Source: Streptomyces sp. FIT100 (GTDB lineage: Bacteria; Actinomycetota; Actinomycetes; Streptomycetales; Streptomycetaceae). Taken from it: 64,000 nt of DNA. Below, one piece after another: positions 24,473 to 31,297 of the stretch (positions are counted from its first letter, which is position 1; each line of letters starts with the position of its first letter). The notes under the pieces are model-generated. The model was not told the DNA's origin, did not search any database, and worked only from the letters and a program-made list of their open reading frames with translations. The stretch is from contig NZ_CP075715.1 of NCBI RefSeq assembly GCF_024584805.1, positions 3,668,526 through 3,732,525 of the forward strand, given 5' to 3'. The translations under genes were made by a program, and so were the position numbers.

Positions 24473-25119
24473 GACTCTCCAGAACGCAGATCTCGGTCCA
24501 GTACGCATTCGTCCGTCACCGTCAGGGCAGCGGGCAGCGTGTGGCTGATGAGAAGGACCAGACGGTCGGCACCCCAGAGCGAGAGCTCCCCGGCGATCTT
24601 CTCCACGCCCTCCTGGTCGATGCCGTTGAACGGCTCGTCCAGGACCGCGCAGCCGAAACTGCCGAGGGTGCAGATGACGTACCAGAGCTTGCGGGTGTTG
24701 CCGGTGGACAGCGTCTTCGCAGCGTGGTCCAGCCAGGGCCCAAGACCCAGCCGGACCGCGCGGTCCAGGCCGCCGTCGGGGGCAGCGCCGCGGCACCGTG
24801 AGGTGAAGACGATGTGGTCCCTGACCGTCATATCGGGGTAGAGGGCGGGCTGGGTACGGCAGATTCGGCGGCCGGCCCGGGCTGCCGGGCTGTTCGCGTC
24901 CAGGCCGCCCACCCGTACGGTGCCCTGCCACGGCACGAGGTACCCCGAGCAGAGCTCCACCAGGGTGGACTTGCCCGTGCCGTTGCCGCCCCTCACATGC
25001 ACCAGGCCCGTTCTGCCGAAGGAGAGCGAGAGCCCGCTGAACACCGGGCTTCCCTCCACATAGCCCGCGGTCACGTCACGGATCTCAAGGGCAGGGTCCT
25101 GATGCGACGGCCGATGCAC
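24463..25119 (-). CDS. ABC ATPase, bacteriocin maturation/export (AS-48D-like role)
   Basis: A compact 218-aa ATPase. Walker A is GGNGTGKST (44-52), signature LSTGN (137-141), Walker B CAVLDEP (157-163) and switch HTLPAA. It lacks the C-terminal extension of its neighbour, as expected for an ATPase working with a separate membrane protein. GTG 25119 is chosen because GGAGGAG lies seven bases upstream; it starts inside the end of the preceding 514-aa membrane protein gene (49-bp overlap), indicating tight coupling. By analogy with circular-bacteriocin loci it would drive export or circularisation together with that membrane protein. This role is inferred. Confidence 0.82.
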   Translation of the reverse strand: MHRPSHQDPALEIRDVTAGYVEGSPVFSGLSLSFGRTGLVHVRGGNGTGKSTLVELCSGYLVPWQGTVRVGGLDANSPAARAGRRICRTQPALYPDMTVRDHIVFTSRCRGAAPDGGLDRAVRLGLGPWLDHAAKTLSTGNTRKLWYVICTLGSFGCAVLDEPFNGIDQEGVEKIAGELSLWGADRLVLLISHTLPAALTVTDECVLDRDLRSGESWH

Positions 25120-26615
25120 GTGATTGCTCCTCCGAAGAGACAGACGCTGTAGAAGGCGGTCAGCAGCCGCAGGGACAGGGGTTGCGCAGTGCTGCCCACG
25201 AGGGCGGGCAGGGCGAGCCCGATGGAGACGCATGCCACGAACACGCCGGGCGCGCTGGTGCCGTCCACCAGTTGTCTCGGCGCGGACGCCAGCGACTCCG
25301 CGATCAACGAGGCGGACATGACCCCGAGTCCCAGGAACGGCAGCTGCCACAGGACTGTGCCGCTCACCAGGCCGGCTGCCGCTGCCACGCCCGCGGCGAG
25401 GAGCACAGCGTGGGCGGTGTAGTACAGCGTGGCGCTCACCGCGACATGGCGGTGGGAGAGCAGGTTCTCCCAAGCGGAACGGAACTGGGGGCCGAGCGCG
25501 GTCGGCCCGCTGGTGGCCAGCACCAGCTCCACGCAGCCCAGCAGCAGGACGAAGCCAAGGGCGACCGCGGTACGCGTGACGAGCCGTTCGGCTCCGGCCG
25601 GCAGAGGTAGCAGCCCGCTGCCGGAGGCATGTACTCCGGCCAGCAGCAGGACGGCCGTCAGCAGGGCCGCGTAGGCCCGCCTGATCATCGGGTACGTACG
25701 GCTGGAAGTGAAGTGCCGGTGCACGACCGGCAGCAGCGGCAGCCGTGCGGGCCGGAAGGCCATGGCCGGCACGGTGGCGGACCGTCCGGAAGGGCGGATG
25801 GCGAACGCACTCCCGTCCAGGCGGCGGCAGTCGCGCATGCAGCTCAGCAGAGCGGCGGCGGCCAGGGTCGCACAGACCACCGTCACACCGAGGGCCAGCA
25901 GCTCGACCAGCCCCGTGCCCGTTCCCGAGCCCACGCCTCCGCCCCGGCCGCGCGCGCCCGCGGTGCCCGCGGCCCCTGGGGCGTCCAGCAGTGCCCCCGT
26001 CGCCAGACCCGTGGCGAAAACCACCAGGGCCACCGTCGCGTGCACGCCTGGCCCGGCAGCCGCTGCGGTGGAATCAGCACGCGCGGCGAGCCGGGCGGAC
26101 ACGGCCAGCGTGAGCGCGCACAGCACCAGCGGTACGCAGATCAGCCCTGGGGTGAGCGGACCGGCCAAGGACTCCCGGAAGACGCACAGGAAGGCCGCGT
26201 CCACAGTGAACAGTGCGGCGTGAAAGTGCACGATTCGGGCAGCGCAGTACACCAGGAAGACATCGCGGGCCCTGATGTCGAGGGCCCGGAAGAAGTGTTC
26301 GTTGGGGCTGCCGCTGACGCTGTGGCGCCGCCGGGAGAACGCCTCGCGCAGCAGATACACCCCGCCCGCGTACAGGTTGGCGAGCAGGAAGCCGCCGACC
26401 AGGACCAGGCCCGGCAGCTCGATCGTCCGGTGCAGCAGGCGCGCCCCGAGGAGGGCTGCGGCGAGCAGCACCGGCACCGTCAGGGCGGTGCCCGTGAAGC
26501 AGAACACCCGGAAGACCGGCATGGGCATGCTCCAGCCCAGCGCGTTCAGCCGCTCGAAGAGCAGGAAGTCGACGGTGTTGCGCAGGCCGGACGGGGACGT
26601 ACGGGGTGAGGGCAT
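25071..26615 (-). CDS. Large polytopic membrane protein of the bacteriocin island
   Basis: A 514-aa protein with about ten to twelve hydrophobic helices and no recognised domain. ATG 26615 follows the stop of the upstream 128-aa gene by one base (TGAGATG). Its size, topology and position immediately before a small ABC ATPase resemble As-48B, the large membrane protein needed for maturation or secretion of enterocin AS-48; the sequence similarity was not tested. A highly Gly/Thr-rich loop (about 215-235) lies between hydrophobic segments. An ABC-2-like permease for the following ATPase is an alternative. Confidence 0.65.
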   Translation of the reverse strand: MPSPRTSPSGLRNTVDFLLFERLNALGWSMPMPVFRVFCFTGTALTVPVLLAAALLGARLLHRTIELPGLVLVGGFLLANLYAGGVYLLREAFSRRRHSVSGSPNEHFFRALDIRARDVFLVYCAARIVHFHAALFTVDAAFLCVFRESLAGPLTPGLICVPLVLCALTLAVSARLAARADSTAAAAGPGVHATVALVVFATGLATGALLDAPGAAGTAGARGRGGGVGSGTGTGLVELLALGVTVVCATLAAAALLSCMRDCRRLDGSAFAIRPSGRSATVPAMAFRPARLPLLPVVHRHFTSSRTYPMIRRAYAALLTAVLLLAGVHASGSGLLPLPAGAERLVTRTAVALGFVLLLGCVELVLATSGPTALGPQFRSAWENLLSHRHVAVSATLYYTAHAVLLAAGVAAAAGLVSGTVLWQLPFLGLGVMSASLIAESLASAPRQLVDGTSAPGVFVACVSIGLALPALVGSTAQPLSLRLLTAFYSVCLFGGAITCIGRRIRTLPLRSVT

Positions 26616-26616
26616 C

Positions 26617-27003
26617 TCAGAAGCGATTCCTCGGCCGGTTCTCCGACGCCTCCGCACGCAGCAGGGTCACCCGCACGCACACCAGGAAGGAGACGCCGAT
26701 GGACAGACCCAGCAGGACCTTCAGCGGCAAGCTCCCACCGGACGCGCCGAGGGTCGCGGCATGGCAGGCGGCCGCGAGTGGGAATGCCACCAGGGCAGCC
26801 CGGTACGAGGGTTTGCGCGGCACCAGCACGATGACCAGCGGTACGGCGGCCCCCAGCACGGCGAGGGCGGGCAGCAGCCATGCGGGTACGCCCGCCGCCC
26901 GGGACTCCTGGGCGACCAGGAAGACGGTGGACGTCGCGCCGCTGAGGGCGACAACGGCCGCGGCGGCCCATAAGACGGCCGGCTGTGACGTGGTGAAGCG
27001 CAT
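26617..27003 (-). CDS. Small membrane protein of the bacteriocin island
   Basis: A 128-aa protein with four hydrophobic segments (about 10-30, 38-60, 68-85 and 92-115) and a basic tail (EASENRPRNRF). No family is recognised. AGGGAG lies upstream of ATG 27003. It is coupled to the next gene by a one-base gap. In circular-bacteriocin loci a small hydrophobic cationic protein usually confers immunity; this is a candidate, but weakly so because it is longer than typical immunity peptides. The upstream gap carries repeated GATCTCGA words. Confidence 0.6.
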   Translation of the reverse strand: MRFTTSQPAVLWAAAAVVALSGATSTVFLVAQESRAAGVPAWLLPALAVLGAAVPLVIVLVPRKPSYRAALVAFPLAAACHAATLGASGGSLPLKVLLGLSIGVSFLVCVRVTLLRAEASENRPRNRF

Positions 27004-27014
27004 GGAATCTCCCT

Positions 27015-27081
27015 CTTGCTGGGATCTCGAGAGGCTCACTGAGATCTCGACCGGCTTGCTGGGATCTCGACCGGGATCTCG
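27015..27081. repeat. Repeated GATCTCGA words in an intergenic gap
   Basis: CTTGCTGGGATCTCGA occurs at 27015-27030 and 27055-27070, with further GATCTCGA/GATCTCG copies at 27043 and 27075. The 82-bp gap between two island genes is almost entirely repeat, and includes the ribosome-binding region of the 128-aa gene. Confidence 0.75.
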
Positions 27082-27085
27082 CCCC

Positions 27086-27682
27086 TCAGATCGCGAGGGA
27101 AAGTCCCGCGAGCCCGACGGCGAAGGCATAGGTCGTGATGATCTTGCGCTGACCGAGCCCGGCCCAGTGCGTACGGAAAAGGACTGGCGCGATCGCGGCG
27201 ACCAGCAGGACGTACAGGTAGTACCAACCGGTCGTCTTGGGGGAGGAGACGTCGAGCGCCGAACTGACCAGGTGCACGGGGAAGGTGCACAGCAGCGCGA
27301 CGACGAAACCGAGCCCGAATCCCCGTTCCCGGCCGACCCGCCGCCGCATGGTGAGGACGTGCCGCTCCACCACGGCGGCGAGCGAGTAGAAGACAGCCAG
27401 CAGCAGCATCGACAGGAACACGGCCAGCAGCAGGCCGACGTTGACGGCCAGCGCCTCCATGCTCTTGTCCGGGACTTTGTCCGCCATATCGCTGTTCTGC
27501 AGCTGCCGGCGGACGGTCTCGTACAGGGTGGGCAGCCGCAGCAGAATGGCGGAGATCGTCAGCCCGTACGCGATGAGCCAGAAGGCCCGGCTCGTCGGTC
27601 CGGGCGTGCGGACCTTCCCCGGCCCTCCTCTCGCGCTGTTCTCCGACTCGGCGGGCTCAAGGGCCCTTGCCGGCACCGCCAT
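27086..27682 (-). CDS. Four-helix membrane protein of the bacteriocin island
   Basis: A 198-aa protein. A hydrophilic N-terminus (1-30) is followed by about four hydrophobic segments, with a polar exposed stretch RQLQNSDMADKVPDKSMEAL (about 58-77) between the first two. No family is recognised with confidence. The position right after the SpoIIM-like gene (25-bp gap) suggests a role in processing or export, like the second DUF95-type gene of the AS-48 locus. Transcribed with its neighbours on the minus strand. Function unproven. Confidence 0.6.
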   Translation of the reverse strand: MAVPARALEPAESENSARGGPGKVRTPGPTSRAFWLIAYGLTISAILLRLPTLYETVRRQLQNSDMADKVPDKSMEALAVNVGLLLAVFLSMLLLAVFYSLAAVVERHVLTMRRRVGRERGFGLGFVVALLCTFPVHLVSSALDVSSPKTTGWYYLYVLLVAAIAPVLFRTHWAGLGQRKIITTYAFAVGLAGLSLAI

Positions 27683-27707
27683 AGGACTTTCCCCAATCCC
27701 CCCTCGG

Positions 27708-28253
27708 CTAGCGAGCGGCTATCACGACTGACTCCACCAGGGCCGCAACGAGAATGACCGCGACCGCGACGCCCAGCGTCTTGAGTGAGAGCGCGAGCGA
27801 CTCCGCGTACGCCCGCAAGGGCGATCTGTCGTCCTCCGCGCTGCTGTGCAGGGCATTGGCCACGCCGGACACCACGGGCAGCATTCCGGCAGTGGCCGCG
27901 AGCAACAGCCCGAGGAATTCGAGCGGCGCGTAAAGGACGATGGAGCCCAACGCCTCCTGGAATCCCGCGGTACGAGCCGCCGCACCGAATGTGGCACCGA
28001 TGTACACGGCCATCAGGCCGAGCGCCACGACGGTGGAGAATCCCGCGGTCAGCGCGCCGGAGAACAGCAGCATGGCGGCTCCCGTATTGCGCAGCACAAT
28101 GGGGCCGAACGAATCGGCGAAGGAGACATCGGCCGGCCGACCACCAGGGTCCGCCCAGGCGCCGTCCCCGCCCGCCGGGTCCATGCTGGTGCAGCCCAGC
28201 ACGATTCCTGTGCACAGCGCCGCCAGGGACACCGAGAACGCGATGGCGAGCAT
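27708..28253 (-). CDS. SpoIIM/DUF95-like membrane protein of the bacteriocin island
   Basis: A 181-aa membrane protein. The core NTGAAMLLFSGALTAGFSTV, the glycine-rich helix and VLYAPLEFLGLLLAA resemble the SpoIIM/DUF95 fold, where NN..A...F..G and P..hE...h...A are conserved. DUF95 proteins are a recurring partner of circular bacteriocin precursors. The N-terminus looks like a signal/anchor with a lipobox-like VLGC around residue 20. ATG 28253 has GAGG six bases upstream. It is the first gene after the precursor (78-bp gap). The assignment is by motif reading only. Confidence 0.7.
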   Translation of the reverse strand: MLAIAFSVSLAALCTGIVLGCTSMDPAGGDGAWADPGGRPADVSFADSFGPIVLRNTGAAMLLFSGALTAGFSTVVALGLMAVYIGATFGAAARTAGFQEALGSIVLYAPLEFLGLLLAATAGMLPVVSGVANALHSSAEDDRSPLRAYAESLALSLKTLGVAVAVILVAALVESVVIAAR

Positions 28254-28331
28254 GCGCCTCGTAACGTCCCCGGCGGCCGTGCGAGTTGCCTGTGAAATGG
28301 TGATTTCCCCAGCTACTCGGTCATCGTGCCC

Positions 28332-28610
28332 CTAGGAGATGGCGACCTTCTTGCCCCACTGGCTGATGGCCCACTTGGCGGTCGCGACGACCGTGCCGGC
28401 GATACCGCCGGAGACCAGGGCCATCGCGGCGGCCAGGACCCAGCCGCCGACCTCGACGGCGTTGACGATCTGGGTGGCCACCGAGCTGGAGAGGCCGAAC
28501 ATGCCGGCGATGTACATGACGCTGATACCCGCGAAGGTCAGGCCGATGACGCTGATGAGTCCGGCGGCCGCGGTGGTGCCGGCCGTCTTCTTGGTGGCGA
28601 ACGAGTTCAT
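28332..28610 (-). CDS. Circular bacteriocin precursor, enterocin AS-48-like
   Basis: A 92-aa precursor. Residues 1-31 form a leader (MNSFATKKTAG...), cationic then hydrophobic. The rest is two or more amphipathic/hydrophobic helices with few charges: FGLSSSVATQIVNAVEVGGW around 38-57, then SGGIAGTVVATAKW and a cationic end GKKVAIS. The stretch 38-58 aligns with the AS-48 segment FGIPAAVAGTVLNVVEAGGW (from memory, about half identical), and GKKVAIS with its GKRAVIAW end. Head-to-tail cyclisation would join a residue near M32-I34 to S92. AGGGAG lies upstream of ATG 28610. The mature N-terminus is uncertain, and a C-terminal serine is unusual. A TrbC/VirB2-type pilin is the main alternative, disfavoured by the neighbours. 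Confidence 0.78.
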   Translation of the reverse strand: MNSFATKKTAGTTAAAGLISVIGLTFAGISVMYIAGMFGLSSSVATQIVNAVEVGGWVLAAAMALVSGGIAGTVVATAKWAISQWGKKVAIS

Positions 28611-28833
28611 GACGGGCTACTCCCTTGAATCTCTTCCGAAAGGCCGCGGCCCCGGTGCACCGGCCCCATAGCGGTAGCGTCGATACGGGACCGCAAGGCC
28701 CCTTCGGGCGTTTTCGTACAGTTGCTCGGGTCGGGAACGATCATGACAAGGGGCCGGATCCGCCGGTACCCCCGAGTGACCCCTCCAGGTGGAGGCTGAT
28801 CCGCCCGTTCTCCGGAACCGCGGGGTCAGCGCC
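28611..28833 (-). promoter_or_regulatory. Leader/promoter region of the bacteriocin precursor gene
   Basis: A 223-bp gap between the histidine kinase stop and the precursor start, the widest in the island. It is the natural site for a promoter controlled by the upstream response regulator. Several inverted repeats are present (CCTCCAGGTGGAGG at about 28782-28795 and CCGGTGCACCGG near 28652-28663). No confident -35/-10 pair is seen. Confidence 0.4.
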
Positions 28834-29952
28834 TCACAGCGGCAGCACGGCCCTGACCAGGAACCCGCCATCCGCTCCGGGCGAGGCGTCCAGCCGCCCG
28901 CCCAGGCGCTCGGCACGCTCGCGGAGCCCGACCAGCCCATGGCCGCCTGCGGGGAACGCGGCGTCCTCCCGCCGGTGCGCGGCCGGGCCGTTGCGTACTT
29001 CGAGCACCAGTGACTCACGGTCCTCGGCGAGCAGCGCCGAGATGGCGACCGGGGCACCGGGCGCGTGCTTGCGTACGTTGGTGAGTGCCTCCTGAACGAT
29101 CCGGTACACGGCCGTCTCGACGCCCGGCGGCCATGACCGCTCGGTCAGCGCACGCAGGTCGGTGGTGACGTCCAGTGCACTGTCGGCCGCCAGTCCCGGC
29201 AGGTCCGCCAGGTGCGGCCGACCTGCCGCGGTGGCGCCGAGGATCCCGGAGCGGCGTAACACCCCCACGGTGTCCCGCAGTTCCTCCAGCGCCCGGACAC
29301 TGTGCTTCCGGATGCTCTCCACATCGGCGCGCTTGGCCGGATCGGACTCGACGGCCCGGAGCGCGCCCGCCTGCACGGCGATGATGCTCAGGTGATGGGA
29401 GACGGTGTCGTGCATGTCCCGGGCCAGCCGGGCCCGTTCGCGGATCACCGCCTGCTCGGCTCCCAGCCGCTGCTCACGCGCCTGGCTCGCCTCGAGCCGG
29501 GCGAGCTGCGCCTGGGTCTGGGCACGGGCCCTGGCCAACAGGCCGAGCGCGGTCGAGCCGACGCTCAGCAGAGCCGCCACCTCGATGGCGTTCAGCAGCT
29601 CCGTCAGGGTCTTGTCGGCGACCCCGGGCAGCGGCCAGGGGCAGACCGCGGCGGCGATCAACAGGCCGGAGGGCCAGAGGACCCGGCCCTGCGGCCGGGA
29701 CGAGGCCACGGCGTACATGGTGATCACCCACGGCAGCAACAGGTACCCGGTGACCATGGCCGGCAGCGTGGCGCAGAGTGCGGTCACCGGAAGGCGCCGG
29801 CGCAGCGGCAGGGCGAGCAGGGCCGGGACACACACGGCGAGCGCGAGCGGGCCGGACTCGTCGAGTACGGTCAGCGGCTCGGCCAGCGCGCACACCACGG
29901 CCACCTGCTCGGCCGAGAGCCGGATCCGGCGGGGCAATCTCATACGGATCAC
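28834..29952 (-). CDS. NarL-family sensor histidine kinase
   Basis: A 372-aa membrane kinase. About five hydrophobic segments (15-140) are followed by a DHp domain of the HisKA_3 type (ARLARDMHDTVSHHLSIIAV, phospho-acceptor H181) and a HATPase domain with QEALTNVRKHAPG and GHGLVGLRERAERLGG. Its ATG overlaps the stop of the response-regulator gene (ATGA, 29949-29952). Short sensing loops suggest it detects a membrane-associated signal such as the peptide itself or envelope stress. Same strand as the bacteriocin operon and directly upstream of it, so a cluster-specific switch is likely. Confidence 0.9.
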   Translation of the reverse strand: MIRMRLPRRIRLSAEQVAVVCALAEPLTVLDESGPLALAVCVPALLALPLRRRLPVTALCATLPAMVTGYLLLPWVITMYAVASSRPQGRVLWPSGLLIAAAVCPWPLPGVADKTLTELLNAIEVAALLSVGSTALGLLARARAQTQAQLARLEASQAREQRLGAEQAVIRERARLARDMHDTVSHHLSIIAVQAGALRAVESDPAKRADVESIRKHSVRALEELRDTVGVLRRSGILGATAAGRPHLADLPGLAADSALDVTTDLRALTERSWPPGVETAVYRIVQEALTNVRKHAPGAPVAISALLAEDRESLVLEVRNGPAAHRREDAAFPAGGHGLVGLRERAERLGGRLDASPGADGGFLVRAVLPL

Positions 29953-30710
29953 GCCGTACGTCGTGTTCCTGCCGTCGCACTGCTCACCAGACCTTGCTGG
30001 TGGGCCCGGACCGCCGCCTGCACCCGGTTGGCCACGCCCAGCTTTCCGAACAGGACGCTGACGTGGTCCTTGACGGTGGTGGTGGCGATATAGAGCTCCT
30101 TGCCGATCTCGGTGTTGGACAGGCCCGCGGCGAGAAGTTCGAGCACTTGCCGCTCTCGCGCCGTGAGCTCCCCCGTGGCAGTCGCTCCCGCCAGGTCAGG
30201 ACCGGACCTGGGCTGCGCGGGGATTCCCCCGACCGGCCGCGCGCCCTCGCTCGCCACGGCCGCCTCGCCCGGCCGGCCCGCCCGGTTCACGTACCCGCTG
30301 ACAACGGTGCGGGCCACCCGCGGAGCGATGACACTGCCGCCCTCGGCCAACTCCCTGATGGCGTACTCCAGCTGCTCAGGAGCGGTGTCCTTGAGGAGGA
30401 AGCCCGACGCTCCGCCGTGCAGCGCCTCCGAAAGGTGCTCCTCGGCGTCGAAGGCGGTCAACATGGCGACCACCGGGGGCCGCTCCAGTGCGCGCAGGTC
30501 CGCGAGCACGCCGAGGCCGTCGCGGTCAGGCATCCTGACGTCGAGCAGGACCACGTCCGGTCTCTGCCGCTCGGCCTCGCCGACGGCCTCCTCCCCCTGG
30601 CAGACAGCCACCACACGCACACCTTCGAAGGTGCCGATGATCCGTCTGAGCCCTTCCCGGATCAGGACCTCGTCATCGACGATCATCACGCGTATGGCCG
30701 ATTCGTTCAT
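29949..30710 (-). CDS. NarL/FixJ response regulator
   Basis: A 253-aa regulator. The receiver domain (1-125) has the acidic pair D12-D13, phospho-acceptor D57 (VVLLDVRMPD) and the conserved lysine in FLLKDT. The LuxR-type HTH spans about 183-228 (LTARERQVLELLAAGLSNTE and TTTVKDHVSVLFGKLGV). An unusually long Gly/Pro-rich linker (about 145-180) separates them. It forms an operon with the kinase. The likely target is the 223-bp gap before the bacteriocin precursor and its own promoter. Confidence 0.9.
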   Translation of the reverse strand: MNESAIRVMIVDDEVLIREGLRRIIGTFEGVRVVAVCQGEEAVGEAERQRPDVVLLDVRMPDRDGLGVLADLRALERPPVVAMLTAFDAEEHLSEALHGGASGFLLKDTAPEQLEYAIRELAEGGSVIAPRVARTVVSGYVNRAGRPGEAAVASEGARPVGGIPAQPRSGPDLAGATATGELTARERQVLELLAAGLSNTEIGKELYIATTTVKDHVSVLFGKLGVANRVQAAVRAHQQGLVSSATAGTRRTA

Positions 30711-31013
30711 TTTCTTCCCCGTGCAGCAAACTGTGGAATCGCTTCGCCCAGGCCGAGCGCAGAGTCACGGCGCCTCACCCGGTGTCGACATCGCTACTAT
30801 CCCACGGTCAAGGTGGGTCGAAGCGGACGTACTTCGCAGGTAGGTCCCTCAACGCGCGAGGCCGCCGAGGGATGGCCGAAGGACGGCCGGCGGATGTTCT
30901 GGTATCAGCCATGACAGAGGGGGCCGTACCGACGACGAAGCGCCCCAACCGGATGGAACCGATTGAGGCGCTAAGCAGCAGGTCAGAGAGGTTTTCCCTC
31001 GACCCGCAGGCGG
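30711..31013. other. 303-bp region between response regulator and tRNA-Lys
   Basis: No gene. It should hold the promoter of the two-component operon (minus strand) and the 3' trailer of tRNA-Lys. No clear consensus boxes or terminator hairpin are visible. It marks the right border of the accessory island. Confidence 0.45.
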
Positions 31014-31086
31014 TAGGCCGTGTGGGACTCGAACCCACAACCAACGGATTAAAAGTCCGCTGCTCTGCCAATTGAGCTAACGGCCC
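31014..31086 (-). tRNA. tRNA-Lys (TTT)
   Basis: A 73-nt cloverleaf on the minus strand: acceptor GGGCCGT/ACGGCCT, D arm AGCTCAATTGGCAGAGC, anticodon stem-loop CGGACTTTTAATCCG and T arm TGTGGGTTCGAGTCCCACA. CCA is not encoded. It flanks the bacteriocin island but shows no duplicated 3' end on the other side. Confidence 0.96.
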
Positions 31087-31297
31087 TCGACGAGTCATCC
31101 ATGAGCATAGCCGGACGGGGGCGGTGCGCCGATCGGGTATCGCCTCACCGGCCCCGTCACGTGGCCGAAGGGCACGGCGCGGCCGTCGGCGTCCAGGCCC
31201 TCGGCGGGGCCATGGGCCTCGCCACACGGGCGTCGAGAACGAGCAGGGCCCGTACGCACCGAGGTGTCGTACGGGCCCTGCCACGGATTACGGCCGG

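Noticed and set aside
31014..31086. tRNA-Lys as integration site of the bacteriocin island
   Set aside because: No duplicated tRNA 3' end is found on the far side near 22.6 kb, and the island has no integrase.
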